From NCBI GenBank assembly GCA_937916345.1, contig CALFUE010000120.1:1-9987 (forward strand): a DNA stretch of 9,987 nt, in the 5' to 3' direction. This document shows, piece after piece, positions 1-6,742 of the stretch. This stretch comes from an uncultured bacterium. GTDB lineage: Bacteria > Bacillota > Clostridia > Lachnospirales > Lachnospiraceae. Position 1 is the stretch's first letter. Each line of letters begins with the position of its first letter. Position numbers and translations under genes: made by a program. The notes under the pieces were generated by a model. The model saw nothing but the letters and a program-made list of their open reading frames with translations. It searched no databases and was not told the DNA's origin.

Positions 1-52
1 ATACGGCTATCCGTGTCCGGGAAGGCCCCAGATCCACTGACATTATTATCAT
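1..52 (-). CDS. ruvX: Probable RuvX/YqgF Holliday junction resolvase, N-terminal fragment
   Basis: Only the first 17 codons are inside the window; the gene runs off the low-coordinate edge. They read MIIMSVDLGPSRTRIAV. This fits the opening beta-strand and DxG motif of the RuvX/YqgF RNase H-like nuclease family (typical start M-x-I-M-x-x-D-x-G-x-x-R-x-G-x-A-V). The Asp at residue 7 would be the first catalytic metal-binding acidic residue. The start is the ATG at 52-50, with AGGTG five bases upstream as a ribosome binding site. Family members resolve recombination intermediates or process pre-16S rRNA in the cytoplasm. The lengthy upstream neighbour ends 52 bp away, so it may be co-transcribed. 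An ASKHA kinase (ROK type) also begins with a V-D-L-G motif and is the main alternative, because so little of the protein is visible. Confidence 0.5.
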   Translation of the reverse strand, partial: MIIMSVDLGPSRTRIAV

Positions 53-104
53 ATTATCACCTGCTGGATAAGGTGTGATGTCCGGCTGATTTGGCAGCGT
101 GCAG

Positions 105-371
105 CTATTTGCTGATCTCCAGTATGGGGTGTGTGATAGATGCACCTGCCGGCACCATAGGGAGAACATTCACGTCCATGCCTATATGACAGTTGACAAG
201 TACGGGTCTGTTCATATCCAGAGCCTGCTGCAGCAGCGCCCCGTCCACCTCACTCTCCAAAACAGTCGAGAGCCTGTATGTATTTGTCATTGACTCCCCG
301 GCTATCACAGGGAAGAGGTGGGCGGTATTGTCCAACCTGTCCCACCTCACATAACGCCGTTTAAAGCCCAT
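105..371 (-). CDS. Short ORF with a condensation/acyltransferase-like N-terminus, possibly truncated or chimeric
   Basis: This ORF encodes 88 aa. Residues 1 to about 53 (YVRWDRLDNTAHLFPVIAGE, then TYRLSTVLESEVDGALLQQALDM) resemble the start of large condensation-type or alcohol-acetyltransferase-like proteins common in Lachnospiraceae. Those usually exceed 400 aa and continue with a 'lP.FP.f' segment, a HxxxD-type active site and often more. None of that is here. From about residue 54 the sequence changes to an unrelated hydrophobic tail (NRPVLVNCHIGMDVNVLPMV...) and stops at TAG 105-107. The other two frames across the tail contain early stops, so a simple single frameshift does not restore the family. 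The ATG at 371 lies 3 bp after the stop of the upstream gene, with only a weak GGTGAAG-like RBS inside that gene's end, suggesting translational coupling. It may be a deletion-derived fragment or a genuine small protein. The tail was not recognised. Confidence 0.5.
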   Translation of the reverse strand: MGFKRRYVRWDRLDNTAHLFPVIAGESMTNTYRLSTVLESEVDGALLQQALDMNRPVLVNCHIGMDVNVLPMVPAGASITHPILEISK

Positions 372-374
372 GTA

Positions 375-980
375 TTATTCTTCACCATTCTTCCACTTTT
401 CAAATTTCTTCTCCACCAGGTCATAGGTGCTTTTTGAGAGCTCCGGCAGATCTTTGCCCCACGCCTTTGTAGCTTCCTCGTAGCCCTTCTTAAAAGCATT
501 CAGGAACTCCTCAGCCTTCTCGGGGTTATCTCCTGCCAGGCTCTTCGCAAAATCCAGAATACGGTCCGATGTCTGCTCGGCTCCCCAGTATCCGTCCTCC
601 GCGATATCCTTCTGCGCCTGCTCCCTGGTGGCAGAGTCTACGGTAAAATTCCCATCAGCGAGGAATTTCCACATATCGTCAGCCTTTGCCAGGGCATTTC
701 CCTGAGAGCTCATCATCTTTCTGACGATGCCCTCCAGCTGCGATATCCTCGCATCCGAATCAGCCTTCAATTTTTCCGCAATGGCGCTTTTGTCCACGGC
801 ATTCTTGCCGTAGGTCGCCTTTGCGGTCCCACTGTCATCCTTGCTTTTCTCATATACTGCGCCGGCATCCTTCTCCTCTTTTTTTACCCCGGTATCCTTT
901 GCCGCCGCATCCTTTTTTGCGTAACCACTCTCCACATAAGCATTTGTCTGTGTGGAGATCCCTACTCCTGAAACTGCCAT
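375..980 (-). CDS. Conserved protein of unknown function with a Lys/Ala-rich N-terminus and a C-terminal helical domain
   Basis: This is a 201-aa soluble protein with no signal peptide or membrane segment. The start chosen is the ATG at 980, because TAAGGAGGG sits 6-7 bases upstream; a longer in-frame ORF to 1040 has no such site. Residues 1-75 are hydrophilic and rich in Lys, Ala, Asp and Tyr, probably disordered. Residues about 76-110 (KLKADSDARISQLEGIVRKM) look like a helix or short coiled coil. The C-terminal part has a distinctive motif, GYWGAEQTSDRILDFAKSLAG, then a charged helix (NPEKAEEFLNAFKKGYEEA) and WGKDLPELSKSTYDLVEKKF. From memory the same C-terminal pattern occurs in unannotated proteins of motile Clostridia and elsewhere, sometimes under DUF names; I cannot confirm a family. 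Function is unknown. It is separated from the PAP2 gene upstream by 161 bp and is followed within 3 bp by the 88-aa ORF. Confidence 0.85.
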   Translation of the reverse strand: MAVSGVGISTQTNAYVESGYAKKDAAAKDTGVKKEEKDAGAVYEKSKDDSGTAKATYGKNAVDKSAIAEKLKADSDARISQLEGIVRKMMSSQGNALAKADDMWKFLADGNFTVDSATREQAQKDIAEDGYWGAEQTSDRILDFAKSLAGDNPEKAEEFLNAFKKGYEEATKAWGKDLPELSKSTYDLVEKKFEKWKNGEE

Positions 981-992
981 AATTTTTCCCTC
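974..992 (-). promoter_or_regulatory. Strong ribosome binding site that fixes the start of the 201-aa protein
   Basis: Read on the minus strand, TAAGGAGGG is followed by AAAAATT and then ATG at 980-978. This near-perfect anti-16S match selects the ATG at 980 over the upstream in-frame start at 1040. The region just upstream of 1040 shows no purine-rich motif. Confidence 0.8.
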
Positions 993-1049
993 CTTAGAAA
1001 TGAAATTGATGTGCCTCCATGCTGCTTTGTAAACCTGCAATAATTGTAT

Positions 1050-1122
1050 CTGTTCAGTACCTTCACGGATACGAACAAAAATCCATGCGAAATCGCCTGC
1101 GGCGATAGGATTTCAGTTACAG
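1050..1122. repeat. Intergenic palindromic element (copy 1), candidate dispersed repeat
   Basis: The spacer between the PAP2 gene and the 201-aa protein gene holds a compact element bounded by CTGTTCAG (1050) and CAGTTACAG (1114-1122), which form an imperfect inverted pair. Inside is a perfect hairpin, ATCGCC-tgc-GGCGAT (1092-1106), with GAAATC/GATTTC flanks that can pair alternatively. No T-run follows the hairpin on either strand, so it is not a standard intrinsic terminator. The left end resembles the element next to tgt (9702-9748): both contain CTGTT, ACC, TTCAC and CGAA in the same order. A REP- or MITE-like dispersed repeat is a reasonable inference. It may also stabilise or process the mRNA 3' end of the operon that ends at 1142. 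Confidence 0.4.
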
Positions 1123-1141
1123 CTTACGTTTTATATATCGG

Positions 1142-1810
1142 TCACTCCACGAATTTTCTTAAGGGTCCGGCAAAAAGTTTCTTCCAGGGTGTGAAGAAGC
1201 ATATAATTTCCATAAAAAGCGATACTGCCCCTCCCGCAACCAGATCGAGAACCGAGTGCTGCTTCAGGAATACAGTCGAAATTATCACTATTATAAAAAA
1301 GGCACATACTCCGATCTTAAAACCCTTCTTACCTCTCAGGTGGTCTGCCGTACAGACAGATATCATAGCTGTGACAGATGATGTTACATGCAGAGACGGA
1401 CAAACATTTACCGGCGGATCCAGGCTCCAGATCATCTTCATCAGCTGTCCGGGCAGATCGGAATCCGGTACATCCACCCTGAGGTTCAATCCGTTGGGCC
1501 AGATAATGTATATAATGAAGCAGATGTTCATGCCGGTAAACATCATAAACCAGTAATTCATAAAATCCTGCTTATCCTTCAGCATAAATTCAAGCAAAAG
1601 AAGGATGAGCATCGGAAACCACAACATATAGGGTACAAAGAATATACTGATAAAGGGTATCATGTCATCAATTGGCGTATAGAGTATATATTTCGCAGTC
1701 AGAGTCTTGTCCAGCACAAAAAATATGACAAGATATAATATCAGATAAGATAACACCCATGTGTATTTATTTTCTTTTATAAAATTGATTAGTTTTTTTA
1801 TTCCGCTCAT
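1142..1810 (-). CDS. PAP2-superfamily membrane phosphatase/transferase (inositol-phosphorylceramide-synthase-like)
   Basis: The gene encodes a 222-aa multi-pass membrane protein with hydrophobic segments near residues 18-34, 50-75, 84-104, 146-153, 165-182 and 190-206. PAP2 motif 2 is C-P-S-L-H-V at 137-142 (catalytic His141). Motif 3 is S-T-x5-H-x3-D at 178-189 (His185, Asp189). The usual motif 1 (K-x6-R-P) appears only as NGLNLRV, with Arg111 kept and the Pro replaced by Val; this resembles the divergent branch with phosphatidylinositol or inositol-phosphorylceramide synthase-like enzymes. Family members hydrolyse or transfer phosphate headgroups on lipids such as phosphatidate or polyprenyl diphosphate at the membrane. 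The start at 1810 lies 2 bp after the glycosyltransferase stop and has no visible Shine-Dalgarno sequence, so translation probably depends on coupling. The neighbour suggests a role in making or recycling a lipid-linked glycan, which is inference. Confidence 0.85.
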   Translation of the reverse strand: MSGIKKLINFIKENKYTWVLSYLILYLVIFFVLDKTLTAKYILYTPIDDMIPFISIFFVPYMLWFPMLILLLLEFMLKDKQDFMNYWFMMFTGMNICFIIYIIWPNGLNLRVDVPDSDLPGQLMKMIWSLDPPVNVCPSLHVTSSVTAMISVCTADHLRGKKGFKIGVCAFFIIVIISTVFLKQHSVLDLVAGGAVSLFMEIICFFTPWKKLFAGPLRKFVE

Positions 1811-1812
1811 GT

Positions 1813-2841
1813 TTAATTAAATGGTACCGCTATATTACTCAGCCTGTAGATAAATGCCGATATGCGCCTGCCTGCCTTTCCCGGGATGTTCAGGAAGAAA
1901 ACATAACTAAAGAACCGTACACGCAAGGCAGAAAGCATACCTACTCTTGAGGCAAAGCGCCACATCTTTTGAACCGCAATGTCATGCTCCTCATCGTCGT
2001 TTAATCTGGGGAAGATGCTTGCAAGGCACATCATCAGCTTCAGGTGATGATAAAGGCAAGCTTTTTTCCTTTTGTTTCTGATCCTTGGCGAGTATGACGC
2101 CCAGGTAGCAAATACCAGCTTTGAGATCGTCACCTGATCCATGCAGTGCTTTTTTAAGGCCTCATTTGCCACGGACTGACCGTCTCTGCCTATCAGGTAT
2201 CTGTAAAAGTCCACATTCAGATACGCCAGTCTGTTGACATACGCCATGGGCACAAACACGAAAAAATTATCCTCGTAAAAAACATGCTTCGGAAGGACTA
2301 CCCCGCTCTTTCTGATGATACTCGTCCTGAACATACAGGAATGCAGGGTCAGATTCTGCCAGAGATGAAAACGGGAGGTGTCATTCCACCCCACGACCCG
2401 TCCCTCGGGAAAAATGCTGCCGAAACGGATAACTCTCTGTATATCCTTTTCCCTGTTCTCATATACATAATTTGCCACCATCATATCCGGCAGCTTTTTC
2501 TGTGCCTTCCATTTTTTTAAGGCAGCTATGATAGTCTTTAGTGCGGTCTCATCGACCCAGTCGTCGGAATCAACCACCTTGAAATATATGCCCTTTGCCT
2601 CTTTTAAGCCGTGGTTTATGCCCTCTCCGTGTCCTCCGTTCTCCTGGTTGAGGAGACGGATCATGCCAGGATACCGCTTCTCGTAGTCCTCGCCAATCTC
2701 CTTTGTCCCGTCGGTGGAGCCGTCATTAACTATCAGTATCTCCACATCATCTCCGCCCTTTATCAGGGAATCCACGCAGATATTCAGGTAAGCTTCGGAA
2801 TTATAACTTGGAACCACAAAGGTTATCAACTTTTCACTCAA
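1813..2841 (-). CDS. Family 2 (GT-A) glycosyltransferase
   Basis: The gene encodes a 342-aa cytoplasmic or membrane-associated transferase that would move a sugar from a nucleotide-sugar donor to an unknown acceptor. The GT2 fold begins at ITFVVPSYNSEAYL (residues 6-19). VEILIVNDGSTDGT (33-46) provides the nucleotide-binding Asp40. KVVDSDDWVD (88-97) carries the DxD metal motif (D91/D93), and YEDNFF (189-194) is the ED motif typical of the acceptor-site base. The C-terminal 120 residues are basic and aromatic, with a hydrophobic stretch around 310-320 that may be amphipathic; there is no clear transmembrane helix. The start is TTG at 2841, supported by AAAGAGGT about 8 bases upstream. It overlaps the helicase stop as TTGA. 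It is followed 2 bp later by the PAP2 gene, suggesting a joint role in glycolipid or surface glycan synthesis. The sugar and acceptor cannot be read from sequence. Confidence 0.92.
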   Translation of the reverse strand: MSEKLITFVVPSYNSEAYLNICVDSLIKGGDDVEILIVNDGSTDGTKEIGEDYEKRYPGMIRLLNQENGGHGEGINHGLKEAKGIYFKVVDSDDWVDETALKTIIAALKKWKAQKKLPDMMVANYVYENREKDIQRVIRFGSIFPEGRVVGWNDTSRFHLWQNLTLHSCMFRTSIIRKSGVVLPKHVFYEDNFFVFVPMAYVNRLAYLNVDFYRYLIGRDGQSVANEALKKHCMDQVTISKLVFATWASYSPRIRNKRKKACLYHHLKLMMCLASIFPRLNDDEEHDIAVQKMWRFASRVGMLSALRVRFFSYVFFLNIPGKAGRRISAFIYRLSNIAVPFN

Positions 2842-4217
2842 TGATAGTACCTCTTTTTTCCGCCGTGCTTTTTATTCTTTTTTCCCTGCTGCTCATTTTT
2901 TGACCCGGGGATAAAATTCTTTTTCTTTTTGTAAGCGACCATTTCATATTTATGACAGCTGTCACATATACCGTAGCGGCTGTTCCAGACGAGGGGCCTG
3001 CCGCACTTCTTGCAGACTCTCTTCTGTCCGCCCGCATCCAGCAGCGCCTTCATGATATCCGTGGCTATCATCTCCTTGCGGTCAAAAATGCGTTTTCTGA
3101 AATCGTCCTTATTGTAGCCGATGGTTCTGGCAAAGGCGTAATAGAGATCCAGTATCTTGTAGTCCTGCTCGAGATAGGAAAGTTCTTCTATATCGGAGAG
3201 ATCGTACTCCAGCTCCACCTCGATATCCACCTCGTCCAGATATCTTCTCACCAGTTTTTTCCATATAAATTCGAGAGTTTCATTCTTCTCGTCATATGGC
3301 ACCAGAGCGAAGCGCCACATTTCTTCCTTCGTAAGTCCACCCAGCTCCTGCTCCATATATCTGCATTTTTTCAAGATAAGCTCCGAATCAGACTTCTCGT
3401 AGAGCTGCTCGTCCGCAACCCTCATCCAGTTCATGATTATATCCGTCAACTTCATATCCAGTGTGAGAAGCTTTTCGGGCATCTGTACCCTGGCTTTTTC
3501 GATGGGCTCGTACTCCTCGTAAAAGAGGCTCTGGAGAGTCTCCTTTTCATCAAGGGCGTTCACATAACCCACATCATACATACCAAGCCTTCCTGCGCGG
3601 CCCGCGATCTGCTTGATCTCTGGTCCTTTCAGTGTCCTGCGCTGTTTACCGTCGTATTTGGTTGATTCCAGGAACACTATCCTCTCTACGGGAAGGTTCA
3701 TTCCCATTCCGATGGCGTCCGTTGCGACAACCACCTTTGTCTCACCCCGCATAAAGCGTTCCACCTCGTTTCTCCTGACAGAATAGGGCAGCGCTCCGTA
3801 TACGACGGAGGCTGAGATGTTCATCTCCGCCAGATCAGCCGCGACTGAGAGCACATCCTTTCTGGAAAAAACAATCAAGGCGTCGTGAGGCCTGATATCC
3901 CCCGGGAATTCAAAGTCCTCATTCTCAAAGATGAGAGGTGTATTTCTCACATGCTTCACCACCTCAAAGGTGTCTCCGCAGGATTTTATCAATTTTTCAA
4001 CGATGCCCCTGGCATTCTCGGACATGCAGATGTGCACTCGTCTGCATACCACGCCGAGGATTGCCTTTGTCCAGGCATATCCCCTGTCCTCATCGGCTAT
4101 CATCTGTGCCTCGTCAATGACCACCAGATCGTACTCCTTTGTGAGGTCCAGCATCTCCACGGTGCTGGAAATATGAGTGGCATTTTCTACTATATCCTCC
4201 TCCTCGCCCGTCAGAAA
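2838..4217 (-). pseudogene. Suv3/Ski2-like DExH helicase, C-terminal part after a frameshift
   Basis: This frame carries the rest of the helicase begun at 4947. It opens with FLTGEEEDIVENATH at about 4217, the conserved motif Ib-like stretch of this family. It then has VVIDEAQMI (Walker B, a DEAQ form, ending near 4100), VVVATDAIGMGMNLP (motif V) and QIAGRAGR (motif VI, arginine fingers). The tail holds a four-cysteine zinc ribbon, CxxC-x12-CxxC, and ends in a Lys-rich stretch finishing YYH. An internal GTG at 4160 could in principle start a 440-aa product, but it lies just before Walker B, has no RBS and would lack Walker A, so independent function is unlikely. It stops at 2838, overlapping the TTG start of the glycosyltransferase by 4 bases. 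The family are ATP-dependent RNA/DNA helicases; the bacterial role is not settled. Confidence 0.85.
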
Positions 4218-4947
4218 AAGCCACTCCGGAAACCTTTAATCTGTCCTGTGTCTCAAGGGCCAGAAGTCTCAATGGGGCAAGATAAGCACCTGTAGCCGCT
4301 TTTTTCAGCTCTTCTATGGACTCGTAGGTCTTGCCGCTGTTTGTGTCACCTACATGCAGTATAAAGTGGCGTCTTAATGCTCTCGCCAGAGGAAACAGCG
4401 TCGTGATATCCTCAGGTATCTCCTTTAATACCGCCTCCCTGCCGGCAACAGCCCCCAGCTTTCCGCAGACAGGGTTGGACTCTAAGATGTGCAGCGCAGT
4501 CCTCTCATCCAGCGAAAAGATGTACACCGCATCCGACAGCGCTCCCTCTGCGTAGCGCTTCACCGAATCCCTCACTGCTTCTATATTCTCTTCGGTAAAA
4601 CCGGTCTTGTAGGCTTCCTTTTCCGCGTCCGCGAAAAGAACCCCGGCGAGCATCTGTTTTGCCAGCTCAAAGAGCCTGACATTCTTTTTACCGTTCCTCA
4701 GATACAGCACCTTCAGGTACTCTGTGGTCTGTTCCCTGGCAAAGAACAGTTTTTTTACCGTATCGTCATTGAGGGGTATTATTTTCTTTGATTTTTTTGA
4801 CTCGCGACAGTAAATAGGCTGCGTCATCATGTCATTGAACAATAGTTCTCTGACCCTGTCATAATATTCACGCCTGGCCTTGTCATTGCAAATGCCGTGG
4901 ACCAGCCTGTCCGCCGTCTTCAAATCCTTACTCTTTATAGCACCCAT
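4114..4947 (-). pseudogene. Suv3/Ski2-like DExH helicase, N-terminal part up to a frameshift
   Basis: The ORF begins with ATG at 4947, 7 bp after the acyl-CoA ligase stop, behind only a modest RBS (AAAGGG or GAGTG). Residues 1-190 are an alpha-helical N-terminal region. LHVGDTNSGKTYESIEEL follows, with the P-loop GDTNSGKT at 200-207, then AYLAPLRLLALETQDRL (motif Ia). After about residue 243 (SGVAF) the frame is lost: the remaining 33 codons are Gly/Arg/His-rich nonsense ending at 4114. Conserved sequence resumes in the +1 frame as FLTGEEE. The two parts together would give about 700 aa. The break needs one extra base or two (or five) missing bases, somewhere around 4214-4245. An AAAAA run on the plus strand at 4215-4219 is the simplest place. 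It could be a real mutation, a sequencing or assembly indel, or less likely programmed frameshifting. Confidence 0.85.
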
Positions 4948-4954
4948 TTATCAC

Positions 4955-6592
4955 TCAGCCCTTTGTCTCAGCCTCAACAAGCCTTCCACCGGCATACTTC
5001 TCCCTCAGCTTCGGCTTCTCGATCTTTCCGGTGGGATTTCTCGGGATTTCCGCAAATATTATCTTTTTCGGTCTCTTATATCTGGGCAGTTCCATACAGA
5101 ATTCGTTGATATCATCCTCTGTACAGCTCGTGCCATCCTTCAGTTCAATTATGGCCGCCGCGATCTCTCCCAGTCTCTTGTCAGGCAAACCGATTACAGC
5201 CACATCATGAACCGCGCTGTGATTCCTGATGAAATCCTCTATCTGAACGGGATACAGATTCTCTCCGCCGGATATGATGACATCCTTCTTTCTGTCCACC
5301 AGATAGATGAAGCCATCCTCATCCTGTATCGCCATATCTCCGGTAAAGAGCCAGCCGTCACGCAGCACCTCCGCCGTCGCAGATGCGTCATGGTAATAGC
5401 ACTCCATCACGCCATCGCCCTTCAGCGCCAGCTCGCCAACTTCGCCCTGCTTTACATCCACACCGTTCTCGTCGCAGATACGGCACTGCCAGCCGTAGCC
5501 CGGAACGCCTATGGCTCCGACCTTGTGTATATTTTCCACACCAAGATGCACTGCTCCGGGTCCGATGGACTCGCTCAGACCGTAGTTAGTGTCATACTTG
5601 TGATCCGGGAAGTACTTCAGCCAAGTCTTTATCAGTGAAGGCGGCACGGGCTGTGCCCCGATATGCATCAGTCTCCACTGTGAGAGCTTATAATCAGAGA
5701 GCTTTATCGCACCGGACTCTATCTTTTCGAGGATATCCTGAGCCCATGGCACAAGGAGCCACACGATGGTACAGCCCTCGTTCGATACGGCGTCTATGAT
5801 ATACTCAGGCCTGGTACCCTTTAAGAGTATTGCCCTGCTGCCTGAATACAGGCTTCCGAACCAGTGCATCTTTGCCCCGGTGTGATAGAGGGGCGGTATG
5901 CAAAGGAATACATCATCATGAGTCTGACCATGATGCGTGGTCTCGACCTTTGCCGAATGCATCAAACTCCTGTGCTTGTGCAGTATCGCCTTGGGAAAGC
6001 CGGTAGTTCCCGAAGAAAAATAAATTGCCGCGTAATCGTCATCCGTTATGGGGATATCCGGCTTTTTGCTGGAGTAGTTCGACACCTGGCTCATATAGTC
6101 CTCGGCGAAGGCCGGGGCAGTGTCCTCCCCCACATATATGAGAAGTCTGTTCTTTGATATCCTGTCCGCTATCTCCTCCACGCGACCGATAAACTCAGGC
6201 CCGAAAAGCAATATATCTGTGTCCGAGAGTTTCACGCAATACTCGATTTCCTCCGAAGCATAACGAAAATTTAATGGCACAGCCAAAGCACCTGTCTTTA
6301 AAATACCAAAATATATTGGAAGCCACTCAAGGCAGTTCATCATGAGTATCGCCACCTTATCACCCTTTTTGATCCCTCTGTCTATAAGGAAATTCGCGAA
6401 ACGGTTTGCCTTTTCATCAAACACACTCCAGGTGATCTCCCGTCTGAACGCCTTCGCGCGGTTTGGTTCCATCAGGTCGAACTCGCGCCAGGTGACGCGC
6501 CTGGTCTCTTCCATTGCCGGATTCAGTTCCACCAGACTCACTTCTGCAGGATATTCTGAGGCATTTCTCTCTAAATAGTCGATTATTGGCAT
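4955..6592 (-). CDS. AMP-forming acyl-CoA synthetase/ligase
   Basis: This ANL-superfamily enzyme activates a carboxylate with ATP to an acyl-adenylate and then transfers it to CoA. With the chosen ATG at 6592 it has 545 aa. An upstream in-frame TTG at 6613 is rejected because AAGGAG lies within that extension, 9 bases before the ATG. Motifs in order: YFSSGTTGFPKA (P-loop, about 191-202), YGLSES (about 337-342), GWLFTGDMA (about 412-421), DRKKDVIISGGENLYP (hinge, about 433-448), and NPTGKIEKPK with catalytic Lys523. Residues 25-60 hold an inserted segment with two similar stretches, VTWREFD and ITWSVFD, about 20 residues apart, which I recall in other Lachnospiraceae homologues. No membrane segment. 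Substrate is not readable; medium or long fatty acids, aromatic acids or bile acids are all possible. It is the first gene of a packed operon with the helicase, glycosyltransferase and PAP2 genes. Confidence 0.93.
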   Translation of the reverse strand: MPIIDYLERNASEYPAEVSLVELNPAMEETRRVTWREFDLMEPNRAKAFRREITWSVFDEKANRFANFLIDRGIKKGDKVAILMMNCLEWLPIYFGILKTGALAVPLNFRYASEEIEYCVKLSDTDILLFGPEFIGRVEEIADRISKNRLLIYVGEDTAPAFAEDYMSQVSNYSSKKPDIPITDDDYAAIYFSSGTTGFPKAILHKHRSLMHSAKVETTHHGQTHDDVFLCIPPLYHTGAKMHWFGSLYSGSRAILLKGTRPEYIIDAVSNEGCTIVWLLVPWAQDILEKIESGAIKLSDYKLSQWRLMHIGAQPVPPSLIKTWLKYFPDHKYDTNYGLSESIGPGAVHLGVENIHKVGAIGVPGYGWQCRICDENGVDVKQGEVGELALKGDGVMECYYHDASATAEVLRDGWLFTGDMAIQDEDGFIYLVDRKKDVIISGGENLYPVQIEDFIRNHSAVHDVAVIGLPDKRLGEIAAAIIELKDGTSCTEDDINEFCMELPRYKRPKKIIFAEIPRNPTGKIEKPKLREKYAGGRLVEAETKG

Positions 6593-6628
6593 CTTTTTTC
6601 TCTCCTTATTCAAGTCCGTTTTGTTTTA

Positions 6629-6649
6629 CCCACGCCCAAAGGGGCTGGG
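6629..6649 (-). promoter_or_regulatory. Leader hairpin upstream of the acyl-CoA ligase
   Basis: On the minus strand CCCAGCCC-cttt-GGGC(g)TGGG forms about eight GC-rich pairs with a single bulged G, roughly 37 bases before the ligase ATG. It is followed by TAAAACAAAA rather than a U-tract, so it is not an intrinsic terminator for this strand. It may be a 5' UTR structure or a chance palindrome. No clear promoter was found between it and the upstream terminator. Confidence 0.3.
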
Positions 6650-6666
6650 TATTCTCCGTTCGTGAT

Positions 6667-6702
6667 AAAAGAAAAATTCCGTGTGTTTGCGCACACGGAA
6701 TT
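6667..6702 (-). terminator. Rho-independent terminator of the chemotaxis receptor gene
   Basis: On the minus strand AATTCCGTGTG (6702-6692) pairs perfectly over 11 bp with CACACGGAATT (6685-6675) around a six-base loop. It runs into TTTTTCTTTT. It lies about 40 bp past the receptor stop codon and ahead of the acyl-CoA ligase, separating the two transcription units. Confidence 0.88.
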
Positions 6703-6742
6703 AAGTCTATCATATTGTTTTTGATTTTTCAATAGCCGCATT

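Noticed and set aside
1043..1071. Possible promoter for the 201-aa gene (TACAAT at 1048-1043 on the minus strand)
   Set aside because: No acceptable -35 hexamer at 16-18 bp (TATCCG, ATCCGT or GTATCC) and no extended -10; it also overlaps the palindromic element.
1044..1738. Plus-strand open frames antisense to the PAP2 gene (up to 170 codons)
   Set aside because: They lack ribosome binding sites and recognisable motifs, and they overlap a minus-strand gene with intact catalytic motifs.
2834..3037. Short minus-strand frame overlapping the helicase 3' end
   Set aside because: It is the out-of-frame reading of the helicase zinc-ribbon region and has no RBS.
4205..4225. Programmed ribosomal frameshifting in the helicase
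   Set aside because: No zero-frame stop or canonical slippery heptamer with a downstream structure is apparent; a simple indel by the homopolymer explains it better.
4880..5638. Long plus-strand frame (252 codons) across the acyl-CoA ligase
   Set aside because: It is antisense to a gene with all ANL motifs; the translation is low in recognisable structure and is a shadow frame.
6710..6735. TATGAT (minus strand) as a promoter for the acyl-CoA ligase operon
   Set aside because: It lies upstream of the receptor terminator, and the only TTGAAA nearby is 12 bp away, too close for a -35.
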